A stretch of 64,000 nt of DNA from DATAEG01 sp963703085 (lineage in GTDB: Bacteria; Actinomycetota; Actinomycetes; Mycobacteriales; Jatrophihabitantaceae). Shown here piece by piece: positions 33,457 to 42,660 of this stretch. The stretch is from assembly GCA_963703085.1 (NCBI GenBank), contig OY969789.1, positions 496,001-560,000 of the forward strand, read 5' to 3'. The translations under genes and the position numbers were made by a program. The notes under the pieces are model-generated. The model was not told the DNA's origin and did not search any database. It saw only the letters and a list, made by a program, of their open reading frames with translations. Within the stretch, counting starts at the first letter, position 1, and every line of letters begins with the position of its first letter.

Positions 33457-34145
33457 TACGACTCACTCCCCGAGCCCGCCGGGACCAGGCCCCGTTCCCT
33501 CGCATAGTCCGCCAGCTTCGCCTGCAGCTGCCGCCGACCGCGATGCAGGCGCGACATGACGGTTCCGATCGGGGTGTCCATGATCTCGGCGATCTCCTTG
33601 TACGCGAAGCCCTCCACGTCGGCCAGGTAGACGGCCAACCGGAAGTCCTCCGGAAGTTCCTGCAGCGCCTGCTTCACATCTGAGTCCGGGAGGTGATCCA
33701 GCGCTTCCATTTCCGCCGACCGCAAACCGGTGGACGTGTGCGACGCAGCCGCAGCGAGCTGCCAGTCCTCCACGGACTCGCTGTTCGCCTCCAGTGGTTG
33801 CCGCTGCTTCTTGCGGTAGGTGTTGATGAACGTATTGGTCAGGATGCGGTAGAGCCACGCCTTGAGGTTGGTGCCTTCGGTGAACTGGTGGAAGGCGGCG
33901 AACGCCTTCACGAAGGTCTCCTGGACGAGATCCTCGGCATCGGACGGATTGCGGGTCATCCGCATGGCGGCCGCGTAGAGCTGGTCGAGGAACGGCAGCG
34001 CATCACGCTCGAAGCGTGCGCGCCGAGCCTCGGCAGTCTCTTCGGCCACGGACGTCCCCTCCTGCAGGTGCTCGACGGTTCTGATCACCGAGCTTACGGT
34101 GCCATCAGCGCCGACACCGAGCGACTGCCTTTCCGCGAGCAGCAT
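33456..34145 (-). CDS. sigH: ECF sigma factor SigH/SigR (disulfide and heat stress)
   Basis: 229 residues from the ATG at 34145, or 197 from a GTG at 34049. Region 2 (LDQLYAAAMRMTRNPSDAED, NLKAWLYRILTNTFINTYRK) and region 4 (YKEIAEIMDTPIGTVMSRLH) match mycobacterial SigH and streptomycete SigR closely. Both starts have good ribosome-binding sites: GAGGGG before the ATG and GGAGGGG six bases before the GTG. Streptomyces SigR has the same design, a constitutive short form and an inducible longer, unstable form. A SigH/SigR-type promoter lies 31 bases before the ATG, so the long form is probably autoinduced. Confidence 0.94.
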   Translation of the reverse strand: MLLAERQSLGVGADGTVSSVIRTVEHLQEGTSVAEETAEARRARFERDALPFLDQLYAAAMRMTRNPSDAEDLVQETFVKAFAAFHQFTEGTNLKAWLYRILTNTFINTYRKKQRQPLEANSESVEDWQLAAAASHTSTGLRSAEMEALDHLPDSDVKQALQELPEDFRLAVYLADVEGFAYKEIAEIMDTPIGTVMSRLHRGRRQLQAKLADYARERGLVPAGSGSES

Positions 34146-34175
34146 GCAGAGGACCCCTCTTTCCTAGTCTGCAGG

Positions 34176-34205
34176 AACAACAGCGCAGCACCGGTGCGGC
34201 ATTCC
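34176..34205 (-). promoter_or_regulatory. SigH/SigR-type autoregulatory promoter of sigH
   Basis: On the minus strand GGGAAT (34206-34201) is followed, 19 bases after GGAAT, by GTTGTT (34181-34176). This matches the GGAAT-N18-GTT consensus within one base of spacing. Transcription would start near 34170 and include the upstream ATG. Confidence 0.65.
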
Positions 34206-34407
34206 CTGCCCCGCGCGTCGATAAGGCCTGGGCGGATGGTGGATCTGCCAGGCCTGCCCGCAGGGTCGGATCGCGATCCGGTCGGCGACGCGTCCCGTCC
34301 ACAGGCAGCGCGCTGTGCACAACCGCAGCCTCCGGGAGCCTCTCGGTCCGCGGCGGAGGTCAAGGTCGTCCCGAGTCGCCGCACCGGGCGGCGCGAGAAG
34401 GAGGGTC

Positions 34408-34914
34408 ATGCACAGGTTCATCGGACGCAGAATGGCGATCATGTTCGGCAGCGTGGTCGCGCTGATCACCTTGCTGAGCGTCGCCAGCACCGCCGGAGCG
34501 AGCGCGGCGGCGACCATCGTCGACGGCATCTCGTTCGAGTATTTGCCGGCCGGTCTGGGCACGTCCACCGACTTCGCTTACGACTACGACGAGGTCGACT
34601 TCGCCTCCCGGGTATGGGAGTCGCCACGTCCGGACGGCGGGACGCGGGTGGATCTCGATCTGGTGGTGATGCGCGGTGCCCGGCTGACCGACGGGGCCGC
34701 GTTGCACGACTGGTTCATCAGCTACGAGGAGCGGCCGCCGGCTGAGGCGCGGTACGTCCCGGTTCGGGTCCATGGCCGACCCGGTTGGCTCTGTCGCGAC
34801 CAGCTGTTCTGGCTGGTTCGCCCTGGCCTGGCGGTCTCGGTGCTGCTCGATCACAGCCGGTGGAGCACGCTCGACGTGGCGCGAATCGGGTGGTCGGCGG
34901 TCGAGTCGACGTAG
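34408..34914 (+). CDS. Secreted or membrane-anchored protein of unknown function
   Basis: 168 residues with a cleavable or anchoring N-terminal helix (RRMAIMFGSVVALITLLSVA then STAGASAAA) and a beta-rich remainder. GAAGGAGGG at 34397-34405 fixes the ATG. No family is recognised. It is divergent from sigH and could respond to the same stress, but no SigH-type promoter is visible on its side. Confidence 0.7.
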   Translation: MHRFIGRRMAIMFGSVVALITLLSVASTAGASAAATIVDGISFEYLPAGLGTSTDFAYDYDEVDFASRVWESPRPDGGTRVDLDLVVMRGARLTDGAALHDWFISYEERPPAEARYVPVRVHGRPGWLCRDQLFWLVRPGLAVSVLLDHSRWSTLDVARIGWSAVEST

Positions 34915-34977
34915 GCAGCGCGCCGGTGCCCGATCGGCTCGGCTGCTGGCGAAGCTCGCTCTGGCTACAGTGCGGGC

Positions 34978-35454
34978 GTGGCTACCGGGACCCCTGCGAC
35001 CGCACTGCTGGCCAAGCTGAAGATCCCGCACACGCTGCATCCGTACGAGCACGACGCCCGGGCCGAGTCGTTCGGCGCGGAGGCGGCACAGGCGCTGGGC
35101 GTGCCGGCGGAGCAGCTGTTCAAGACGCTGATCGCGTCCGTGGACGGCCGACTGGTGTGCGCGGTGGTTCCGGTCGCCGGGCACCTGAAGCTCAAGGCAC
35201 TGGCCGCGGCGGTCGGCGGGAAGAAGGCCGTGCTGGCAGATCCGACCGCCGCCGCCCGGGCGACCGGCTACGTGATCGGCGGAATTTCTCCGCTCGGGCA
35301 GAAGACCTCCCTTCCGGTGGTCGTCGATGCCTCAGCCGGCCGGTTCGCCACGGTGCTCGTGTCGGCCGGCAAGCGCGGCCTGCAGGTCGAGCTGGCGCCG
35401 GCCGATCTCGTCCGCGCAGTAGCCGCGAGCACCGCCGACATCGCCGCCGAATAG
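34978..35454 (+). CDS. ybaK: Cys-tRNA(Pro)/Cys-tRNA(Cys) deacylase YbaK
   Basis: 158 residues of the YbaK/EbsC trans-editing family, which hydrolyses mischarged tRNAs. Visible features are FGAEAAQALGVPAEQLFKTL, the lysine-rich LKLKALAAAVGGKKAVLADP and GYVIGGISPLGQKTSLPVVVD, close to E. coli YbaK. GTG start gives MATGTPATALLAKLKIPHTL. A more distant YbaK-fold gene is at 45177. Confidence 0.92.
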   Translation: MATGTPATALLAKLKIPHTLHPYEHDARAESFGAEAAQALGVPAEQLFKTLIASVDGRLVCAVVPVAGHLKLKALAAAVGGKKAVLADPTAAARATGYVIGGISPLGQKTSLPVVVDASAGRFATVLVSAGKRGLQVELAPADLVRAVAASTADIAAE

Positions 35455-35483
35455 GGTGGCCCGCTCGACTCGGCAGTGCGTGG

Positions 35484-36122
35484 TCACCGGATCAGCCCGC
35501 GGTCGGCAAGGAACCGCGCGACCGCGGCGCCCACCATCGCGGGATCGCGCTTCAGGCTGTGGTCGGCCCCCGGAATCACCGCGAGCCGGTTCGGCGAGCG
35601 CATCACCCGACGTGGCGGGCAGCCGAACGCGTCGCGTTCGCCCTGCACCACTAGCACGGGCGCGGCGACGCCGGCGAGTTCTGCCAGCCTGCTCTTCTCC
35701 GGCCGACCCGGCGGGTGCACCGGAAAAGCCAGTGCCACCACGGCCGCCGAGCCGAGTGCGTCGGCGCATCGGCAGGCCACCCGCGCACCACTGGAGCGAC
35801 CCGCGTGCACGACCGGCAGCCCGCGCAGCGCGCGACGTGCAGACACCGCGCGCGAGACGGCCAGCCATGCCTCGTCAAGTCGCGCGGCCGGTACCGGAGC
35901 ACGGCTGCCGCGCACCCGGTACGGCTGCAGGACCCGGCCCACGGCAAGACCGGCGCGCACCGCAACGTCCCGGGCGGCGAGGATGTCGGGTGCGTCGATG
36001 CCGCCGCTGGCGCCGTGCCCGATCAGCAGCAAGGCGCTCGGCTCGCCGGGTGTCTGCAGCGTGACCTGCGCTGGGCCCTGCGGCGTATCGACGTCGAAGG
36101 TCAGCTCAGCAGGCTGCGTCAT
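35484..36122 (-). CDS. Alpha/beta hydrolase (KAT8-NSL3/Tex30-like or dienelactone-hydrolase-like)
   Basis: 212 residues. The nucleophile serine lies in HAGRSSGARVACR (GxSxG), the acid in VVQGERDAFGCPP and the histidine in VIPGADHSLKRDP. The first strand holds LLIGHGASGGIDAPDI, where the oxyanion residues sit. No signal peptide. Substrate unknown. It ends convergent with ybaK. Confidence 0.82.
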   Translation of the reverse strand: MTQPAELTFDVDTPQGPAQVTLQTPGEPSALLLIGHGASGGIDAPDILAARDVAVRAGLAVGRVLQPYRVRGSRAPVPAARLDEAWLAVSRAVSARRALRGLPVVHAGRSSGARVACRCADALGSAAVVALAFPVHPPGRPEKSRLAELAGVAAPVLVVQGERDAFGCPPRRVMRSPNRLAVIPGADHSLKRDPAMVGAAVARFLADRGLIR

Positions 36123-36240
36123 GCCACGGCCTCCTCAGCTGTCGGTCGCCGTCGTCGGTGGCCATTCTCCTCGGCCGCCGTCCGACCGGAGCCCCCCTGA
36201 TCGCCCCGCATGGGCGGCCGACGCGCGACCGCCCGGGTGG

Positions 36241-36801
36241 TCAGGACCGCCCGCCGAACTGCCAGTTGTGCACCTCGATCGCGGCGTACCGGTCCGGCGT
36301 GAGCACGGCACGGGCCGCGTCCGGGTCGGCCGCCCGGACCAAGGCGGCCGTGCCCAACCAGGCGGTGCCGTCGTCGGACAGCAGCGGGCCGTACCCGATC
36401 AGCCCGTCCTGGTCAGCCGGCACGGCGAGGTCGGCGGCCTGCCCCGAGCCCAGGCCGAGCACCAGGAATCGGTCGCCGCCGGTCCGGCCGCCCGGGAACT
36501 CCCACATCGTGCGGCCCAGCGTGTTGCGCCACCGCCGCAGCAGCACGTCGCGGAACACCCCAGCCTGGTAACAGGGCTCGTCGAAGACGAACGCGCGGGC
36601 GGCCGCAGGATCGGGCAGGTCGACGATGTGCACGCTGCCGGTGGCATAGGCCTCGTCGCCCTCGCCGGCGAACGTCGGACCGCGGGCGATCAGCTCGGCG
36701 GCGTACCGGTCCATGTAGGACCAGTGCTCCTCCACCAGCTCGTCGCGCAGCTCGCCGGAGCCGGGCCGGTCGCGGTGGTAACAGAAGAATTCCATGCCCA
36801 T
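36241..36801 (-). CDS. YciI-family protein with two related domains
   Basis: 186 residues. The first half (MGMEFFCYHRDRPGSGELRD, ARGPTFAGEGDEAYATGSVH, AARAFVFDEPCYQAGVFRDV) is a standard YciI domain; the second half repeats the ferredoxin-like pattern with GYGPLLSDDGTAWLGTAALV. The ATG at 36801 has GGAGGG seven bases upstream; a second ATG two codons later is possible. YciI proteins are small possible hydrolases or dehalogenase-like proteins without settled function. Confidence 0.82.
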   Translation of the reverse strand: MGMEFFCYHRDRPGSGELRDELVEEHWSYMDRYAAELIARGPTFAGEGDEAYATGSVHIVDLPDPAAARAFVFDEPCYQAGVFRDVLLRRWRNTLGRTMWEFPGGRTGGDRFLVLGLGSGQAADLAVPADQDGLIGYGPLLSDDGTAWLGTAALVRAADPDAARAVLTPDRYAAIEVHNWQFGGRS

Positions 36802-36879
36802 ATTCTTGCCCTCCGTCATTCCCGCCGTCGACGAGCGGGATTTTCTGGTTGGTGTCCGCGCTCATGTCGCGGTCTGCGG

Positions 36880-37431
36880 TCAGCTGCGCCGGAAGGCGAT
36901 CTGCAGCCGGAGATCCAGGAAGCGGCCGGCCATGCCTGGCGACGCGGTCACGCCGAAGGCGCGGCGATCGACGCGTGCCGTGGCGGCAATGACGAGCGAC
37001 GCCGGGCCGCCAGCGGGTGACTCGGTCACCCCGGACCGGGTCACCGCAACGGTGACCGGCCGAGTGGCGTCGCGGACCGTCAGTTCGCCCGGCAGCATCC
37101 AGTGGTCCTCGGTCGATTCCAGGCGGTCCGCGCAGAAGGTGAAGGTGGGGAAGCGGGAGCTGTCCAGGAAGCGCGGTCCGCGGACGGTCGCGTCGCGGCG
37201 CTGGTTGCCCGTCGTGAAGCTGGCCGCATCGATCTCGACGCGCAGCCGGCAGCTGCCCGGCGCCTGTTCGAGATCGGCGGTGCCGGCCAGGACGGCGAAG
37301 CTGCCCCGGACCGGCGCCAGGCCGAACAGGTGCCGGGTGGCGAATCGGATCGTCGAGACGGCGGGGTCGATGGTGTACCGGCCGGAAGCCGGCACCAGAA
37401 CGGTGTCGGGATAGGGAGTTGTCGAAATCAT
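36880..37431 (-). CDS. YceI-like lipid-binding family protein
   Basis: 183 residues of the YceI lipocalin-like fold, with YTIDPAVSTIRFATRHLFGL near the N-terminus, FLDSSRFPTFTFCADRLE in the middle and the beta-rich end. YceI proteins bind isoprenoid or polyprenoid lipids. No signal peptide is seen, as in many actinobacterial members. Divergent from a two-component system. Confidence 0.9.
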   Translation of the reverse strand: MISTTPYPDTVLVPASGRYTIDPAVSTIRFATRHLFGLAPVRGSFAVLAGTADLEQAPGSCRLRVEIDAASFTTGNQRRDATVRGPRFLDSSRFPTFTFCADRLESTEDHWMLPGELTVRDATRPVTVAVTRSGVTESPAGGPASLVIAATARVDRRAFGVTASPGMAGRFLDLRLQIAFRRS

Positions 37432-37599
37432 GGATGCATCTCACCGTCGTCGGCGCTGCCCGCGGCAGAGCCTCCGGTGGCTTCCCCACCAGACAATCGG
37501 CGGGTGTCGATCGGACGGCATGCAACTTTCGTCGGCAGTGGCCCGGCCGCAGGGCGGTAAACAGCTGAACGGGAGGGCCGGGACACGTACCGTAGCCCG

Positions 37600-38808
37600 G
37601 TGCTCCTCGACTGGTGGCTGCGCCGGTTCCGGCCGGACGCAGCGGTGTCCGACATCGGCCTAGCCAGCTTCTTCGTGGTCCTCGACACCGGCGTGACTCT
37701 GGTCGGTGGATCGTGGTGGCCGGCCCATCCGGGCACGCTGGCGTACACGTTGCTCGGTTTGCAGGCGCTTGCCTGCGTGTCCCTCGCGCTGCGCCGACGG
37801 GCCCCACTGACGACGGTCGCCGTCCTCGCTGCGTTCTCCTTGGCCGTGGCCGTACTGGCCGGACACCTCGACGCTCTCACCCCCGCGCACAGCGGGACGG
37901 TCTGGGCTCCCTATGCGACGGTGGTGGCCGCCTACGCGCCGGTGCGCTGGTGTCCGGACCGCCGCCGCGCCCTGCTCGCCGTCGTGATTCTCACCGTGAT
38001 CGTCGCCAGACCTTGGCAGCCGTCCACCCTGGTGATCACGGTCGGCGTGTTGCGCACCGGGCTGGGGCCCCTGCTCGCGTTGTACTACCTCACCCGGCAC
38101 GAGCTGGTCCGGGCATTGACCGAGCGAGCGGAACGAGCAGAACGCGAGCAGCACCTGCGCGCCCAGCAGGCCCGCGCGGACGAGCGGCTGCGCATCGCCG
38201 GCGAGATGCACGACGTCGTCACCCACCAGGTGAACCTGATGGTCATGCAAGCCGGCGCCATGCAGGTCAGTGCCGCGGATGCGCAGACCCGGCAGGCGGC
38301 GGATCAGATCAGGCAGACCGGTTGCCAGGCGCTGGAAGAGCTCCGCGACCTGGTCGGCATCCTGCGCGCTCCCCCGGACGCCGGCGATCCGGTCCACGAT
38401 CAGGCCGTGCTCGCCTTGGTGGAGCAGTCCCGGACAGCCGGGTCGCTGGTTGACCTGTTCCAGGACGGCGACGCGCAGAGCGTGTCACCCGTCGTTGCCC
38501 GCACCGCGTGGCAGATCGTCCGCGAGGCGCTGACCAATTCGGCCAAACACGCCCCGGGCGCAGCAGTCACCGTGCGCGTCGTCTATCGCGACGGGGTACA
38601 CCTCATGGTCGGCAACGGCCCGGCGACGCGGCCGCTCGACCCGGTCCTGGTGACGACGGGATCCGGGCTGGGCATCGCCACGCTGCGGCGCCGGGTGGAA
38701 GTCGTGCATGGCACCCTGCGCGCGGGGCGGCGGCCGGACGGTGGCTACCGGGTCGAGGCGACGCTGCCTGCCTACGTCCCCACCTCCGAAGCGGTAGCAG
38801 CGTCATGA
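37600..38808 (+). CDS. Two-component sensor histidine kinase, NarL/DesK (HisKA_3) type
   Basis: 402 residues with five to six membrane helices in the first 170 residues, then the phospho-acceptor helix ERLRIAGEMHDVVTHQVNLM and a short HATPase domain with REALTNSAKHAPGAAVTVRV and GSGLGIATLRRRVEVVHG. No extracellular sensor domain, so it probably senses within the membrane. GTG start at 37600. Overlaps its response regulator by ATGA. Confidence 0.92.
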   Translation: MLLDWWLRRFRPDAAVSDIGLASFFVVLDTGVTLVGGSWWPAHPGTLAYTLLGLQALACVSLALRRRAPLTTVAVLAAFSLAVAVLAGHLDALTPAHSGTVWAPYATVVAAYAPVRWCPDRRRALLAVVILTVIVARPWQPSTLVITVGVLRTGLGPLLALYYLTRHELVRALTERAERAEREQHLRAQQARADERLRIAGEMHDVVTHQVNLMVMQAGAMQVSAADAQTRQAADQIRQTGCQALEELRDLVGILRAPPDAGDPVHDQAVLALVEQSRTAGSLVDLFQDGDAQSVSPVVARTAWQIVREALTNSAKHAPGAAVTVRVVYRDGVHLMVGNGPATRPLDPVLVTTGSGLGIATLRRRVEVVHGTLRAGRRPDGGYRVEATLPAYVPTSEAVAAS

Positions 38809-39467
38809 CCCGGGTCCTGGTGGTCGACGACGAACCCATGGTCTGTGCGCATCTGCGCACCATCCTCGGCTCGGCCGGAGACATCGAGGTCATCGGCGAG
38901 GCGCACGACGGGGAAGAAGCGGTCGCGAACGTCCGGCGGGAGCGTCCCGATCTCGTTCTGATGGATCTGCGGATGCCGCGGGTCGACGGCCTGACGGCGA
39001 TCGAGCGGATCCGCGAACTGCCCGACCCACCACCGATCGTGGTACTGACCACGTTCGACGCCGATCAGTACGTCCTGCGCGCGCTGCGCGGCGGAGCCAT
39101 CGGATTCCTCGTCAAGTCGACGCCGCCGCTGGACCTCATCCACTTGGTTCGAGTCGCCGCCGACGGGCACACCGTGCTCTCCCCGGCCGCCGCGCGCCGC
39201 TTGATCGCGACCTCGACAGATCAGCAGGCCAGCCGGGAGCGGGCCCAGTCCCGACTTGCCGCGCTCACCGAGCGGGAGCGCGACGTACTGGCCGGGCTCG
39301 CCGAGGGCTTGTCGAACGGCCAGATCGCCACGCGCCTGTTCCTCTCCGAGGCAACCGTCAAAGGCTACGTATCGCGGACCATGGACAAGCTCGGCTGCGA
39401 CAACCGCACCCAGGCCGGGCTGCTCGCCCATGAGGCCGGGCTGCTGCCGCCGGGCTCCGCGGACTGA
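38805..39467 (+). CDS. Two-component response regulator, NarL/LuxR type
   Basis: 220 residues. The receiver domain shows the acidic pair in VLVVDDEPMV, the phospho-acceptor aspartate in DLVLMDLRMPRVDG and the lysine in GFLVKSTPP. The LuxR helix-turn-helix reads LTERERDVLAGLAEGLSNGQ and LSEATVKGYVSRTMDKLG. Partner of the preceding kinase. Target genes are not visible; the divergent yceI-like gene is one candidate. Confidence 0.94.
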   Translation: MTRVLVVDDEPMVCAHLRTILGSAGDIEVIGEAHDGEEAVANVRRERPDLVLMDLRMPRVDGLTAIERIRELPDPPPIVVLTTFDADQYVLRALRGGAIGFLVKSTPPLDLIHLVRVAADGHTVLSPAAARRLIATSTDQQASRERAQSRLAALTERERDVLAGLAEGLSNGQIATRLFLSEATVKGYVSRTMDKLGCDNRTQAGLLAHEAGLLPPGSAD

Positions 39468-39524
39468 GACCAGTGGCCGACCGACGGGGTGCTGGCCGGG
39501 CGTCTGCTCCGGGATACTGAAGAG

Positions 39525-40277
39525 ATGTGCGGGCGCTACGTGTCAGTCCAGTCCGACGCGGACCTGACCAGGGAGTTCGATGTCGAGCAAATCGTGGGTG
39601 AGCCACCGGCTCCGTCGTGGAACGTCGCACCGACCGACCCGGTCCGCATCGTTGTAAAGCGACACCCGACCGACGATCGCGACGCGGCCGAGGTTCGGCA
39701 GTTGCGGACCGTGCAGTGGGGGCTGTTGCCCAGCTGGTCGAAATCACGATCGGGCGGCGCCAAGATGATCAACGCGCGCAGCGAGACGGTCGCCGCCAAG
39801 CCCGCGTTCAAGGCGGCGGCAGCCCGCAGACGCTGCCTGGCTCCGTCGGTCGGGTACTTCGAGTGGAAGCAGGAAGCCGGGAACAAGATCCCCTACTTCC
39901 TGCACGCAGCGGAGGACCGAACGCTGGCGATGGCCGGCCTGTACGAGATCTGGCGCGACGACTCGCTGCCGGAGGACGATCCGAATCGCTGGCTGTGGAC
40001 CTGCACCATCATCACCCGAGCCGCCTCCGACACGCTCGGGCACATTCACGACCGGTGCCCCGTGCTGATTCCCCCGGAGCTGCAAGAACAATGGCTGGAC
40101 TGCAGCGCCGACGACCCGCTCGTCGCCCAGCGGCTGCTCGAGGAAGCCCCCGAGCCGCACCTCGAACCCAGGCAGGTGTCGAAGGCGGTCGGCAACGTCC
40201 GCAACAACGGTCCTGAGCTGATCAAGCCACTGGAGCACACCGACGTCGCACGCCAGCCACCCCTACTCGGCCTGTAG
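39525..40277 (+). CDS. SOS-response-associated peptidase (SRAP/YedK/HMCES family)
   Basis: 250 residues beginning MCGRYVSVQSD, where Cys2 becomes the nucleophile that crosslinks abasic sites in single-stranded DNA. The family asparagine (WNVAPTDPV), the NARSET motif and the active-site glutamate in VGYFEWKQE and histidine in LGHIHDRCP are all present. The ATG at 39525 is required so that Cys2 follows the initiator. It matches Rv3226c and sits next to aroA as in mycobacteria. Confidence 0.95.
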   Translation: MCGRYVSVQSDADLTREFDVEQIVGEPPAPSWNVAPTDPVRIVVKRHPTDDRDAAEVRQLRTVQWGLLPSWSKSRSGGAKMINARSETVAAKPAFKAAAARRRCLAPSVGYFEWKQEAGNKIPYFLHAAEDRTLAMAGLYEIWRDDSLPEDDPNRWLWTCTIITRAASDTLGHIHDRCPVLIPPELQEQWLDCSADDPLVAQRLLEEAPEPHLEPRQVSKAVGNVRNNGPELIKPLEHTDVARQPPLLGL

Positions 40278-40359
40278 CCGATCCCGGTTGCTGGCGGGTA
40301 GGGCGCGGAACGGCCGTCGAGCCGGTCGGTCTCGGTTGCCGGTGCGGCAGACTGTCCGC

Positions 40360-41637
40360 ATGAGTTCGTTGTGGCCCGCGCCGCTGGCACCTGCTCCGGT
40401 GCACGCCCGCGTCGATGTCCCCGGGTCGAAGTCGCACACCAACCGGGCGCTGCTGTTGGGCGCACTGGCCGACGGCCCGAGCCGGCTCGGTTCACCGTTG
40501 CGAGCGCGCGACACGGAGTTGATGTGCGGCGCGCTGCAGGGCCTGGGCGTCCGGATCGATCGCAGTGATGACAGTTGGGCGGTGACCCCGGGCGCGCTGC
40601 ACGGGACGTCGGTCGACACCGGCCTGGCCGGCACCGTCATGCGGTTCGTCCCGCCGCTGGCCGCCCTGGCCGCCGGTCGGTCGACGTTCGACGGCGACCG
40701 GTACGCGCGCGAGCGACCGATGTCGGTGCTCATCGACGGCCTGCGGCAGGCCGGGGTCGAGATCGACGATCGCGGTACCGGGCAGATGCCGTTCACCGTC
40801 GCAGGGAGTGGTTCGGTGCGCGGCGGCGTCGTGGAGATCGACTCGTCGGCGTCGTCGCAGTTCGTCTCCGCGCTCCTGCTCGCCGGCGCTCGATACGAGA
40901 AGGGCATCGAGGTACGGCATGTCGGCGCCGCGCCGGTGCCGTCGCTACCGCATATCGAGATGACCGTTGCCGCACTGCGGCGGCGCGGTGTGCAGGTCGA
41001 CGATTCGACCGCGCAGGTCTGGCGCGTCGCCCCGGGGCCGGTGGCTGCACTCGATGAGGTCATCGAGCCTGACCTCTCGAACGCCGCGCCCTTCCTGGCA
41101 GCAGCGCTCGTCACCGGCGGGCAGGTACACATCCCGCGTTGGCCGAGCGCGACCGATCAGCCCGGCGACGCGCTGCGCGCCCTGCTCACCGCGATGGGCG
41201 CCGAAATCACCGTCGATGACACTGGTCTGACGCTTACCGGCGCCGGTTCGATCACCGGCGTGGACGCCGACCTGCATGACGTCGGCGAACTCACTCCGGT
41301 GCTCGCCGCGATCGCCGCGGTGGCCCGGACACCGTCCACCTTTCGCGGCATCGCCCACCTTCGCGGCCACGAGACGGATCGACTGGCCGCCATCGCCGCC
41401 AACCTCAGCGCACTCGGTGCCGACGTAGCGCAGCGAGCCGACGGCTTGGCCATCACACCGCGACCACTGCGCGGAGCGGTGTGGCCCTGCTACGCCGATC
41501 ATCGGATGGCGCAGGCAGGGGCAGTGCTCGGTCTCGTCGTCGCCGGTGTGGCCGTCGACGACATCGCGAGCACCGGCAAGACACTGCCCGACTTTCCCGG
41601 CATGTGGACGGCAATGCTCGCGGGTGACGCGGGGTGA
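40360..41637 (+). CDS. aroA: 3-phosphoshikimate 1-carboxyvinyltransferase (EPSP synthase)
   Basis: 425 residues; sixth step of the shikimate pathway. Substrate contacts are visible in VDVPGSKSHTNRALLLGALA, the GLAGTVMRFVPPLAAL segment typical of the actinobacterial enzyme, ASSQFVSALLLAGARY and YADHRMAQAGAVLGLV. ATG at 40360 gives MSSLWPAPLAP. It overlaps rsgA by GTGA, the same order as Rv3227-Rv3228. Confidence 0.96.
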   Translation: MSSLWPAPLAPAPVHARVDVPGSKSHTNRALLLGALADGPSRLGSPLRARDTELMCGALQGLGVRIDRSDDSWAVTPGALHGTSVDTGLAGTVMRFVPPLAALAAGRSTFDGDRYARERPMSVLIDGLRQAGVEIDDRGTGQMPFTVAGSGSVRGGVVEIDSSASSQFVSALLLAGARYEKGIEVRHVGAAPVPSLPHIEMTVAALRRRGVQVDDSTAQVWRVAPGPVAALDEVIEPDLSNAAPFLAAALVTGGQVHIPRWPSATDQPGDALRALLTAMGAEITVDDTGLTLTGAGSITGVDADLHDVGELTPVLAAIAAVARTPSTFRGIAHLRGHETDRLAAIAANLSALGADVAQRADGLAITPRPLRGAVWPCYADHRMAQAGAVLGLVVAGVAVDDIASTGKTLPDFPGMWTAMLAGDAG

Positions 41638-42635
41638 CTGATCGCCGCAGCGCGGCGCAGCGGGATCTGGACGAGGACGATGTACGGATCCGACCGACCC
41701 GCAGCGGCAGCCGGCCGCGCAGCAAACAGCGCCCCAAGCACGCGGATGCCGCCGACGGAATGGTGCTGACTGTCGATCGAGGCCGGTTCACCGTGCTGAT
41801 CGACGACGCCGAGACGGTGACGGCAATGCGCGCGCGCGAGCTCGGCCGCAAAGGGATCGTGGTCGGCGACCGGGTTTCGGTGGTCGGGGACATGTCCGGC
41901 TCGTCCGATGCGTTGGCCCGCATCGTGCGCCGGGCGCCCCGGGAGTCGGTGCTGCGCCGCACGGCGGACGACACCGACCCGACCGAACGCATCGTGGTGG
42001 CGAACGCCGATCAGCTCGTCATTGTCTGCTCACTGGCCGACCCACCGCCGCGGATCGGCTTCATCGACCGCTGCCTGGTCGCCGCACTGACCGAGAACAT
42101 CGAGCCGTTGCTGTGCCTGACGAAGGCAGACCTGGCCGATCCGAGCACTGTCCTGCAGAACTACGAAGCGATGTCCGTCCCCGCCGTCGTGACCGAGCGT
42201 GGTGGCGAGCTGGGGTCCCTGCGGGCCCGGTTGACCGGCCAGGTGTCGGTGTTCGTCGGGCACTCCGGCGTCGGCAAGTCCACGCTCATCAACGCGCTGG
42301 TCCCGGACGCGAACCGGTCGATCGGAGTCGTGTCAGCAATCGGGAGAGGGCGGCACACCTCGACGTCGACGCTGGCGTTCCCGCTGCCGGAGGGCGGCTG
42401 GGTGATCGACACGCCCGGCGTCCGATCGTTCGGCCTCGCGCATGTCACCGCTGCCGATCTGCTGTGGGCCTTCCCAGATCTGGAAGACGGCACCACCCAA
42501 TGCCCGCCCGGGTGTGATCACCAGGCCGGCACCGCCGGCTGCCAGCTCGAGGCCTGGGTGGCCGCCGGGCACTCGACGCCGGCTCGGCTGGAGGCGTTCC
42601 GGCGGCTGCTGGACAGCCGCCTCGCCCCCACCTGA
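41634..42635 (+). CDS. rsgA: Ribosome small subunit-dependent GTPase RsgA
   Basis: 333 residues with the circularly permuted GTPase order: an OB-like N-domain, LCLTKADLADP (G4), VFVGHSGVGKSTLINALV (G1), DTPGVRSFGLAH (G3), then the zinc site CPPGCDHQAGTAGCQLEAW. It assists 30S maturation. GTG start overlaps the aroA stop. The N-terminal 25 residues are charged and arginine-rich. Confidence 0.96.
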   Translation: MTDRRSAAQRDLDEDDVRIRPTRSGSRPRSKQRPKHADAADGMVLTVDRGRFTVLIDDAETVTAMRARELGRKGIVVGDRVSVVGDMSGSSDALARIVRRAPRESVLRRTADDTDPTERIVVANADQLVIVCSLADPPPRIGFIDRCLVAALTENIEPLLCLTKADLADPSTVLQNYEAMSVPAVVTERGGELGSLRARLTGQVSVFVGHSGVGKSTLINALVPDANRSIGVVSAIGRGRHTSTSTLAFPLPEGGWVIDTPGVRSFGLAHVTAADLLWAFPDLEDGTTQCPPGCDHQAGTAGCQLEAWVAAGHSTPARLEAFRRLLDSRLAPT

Positions 42636-42660
42636 CCCACGCAGTCGCCGCCCGACAGCA

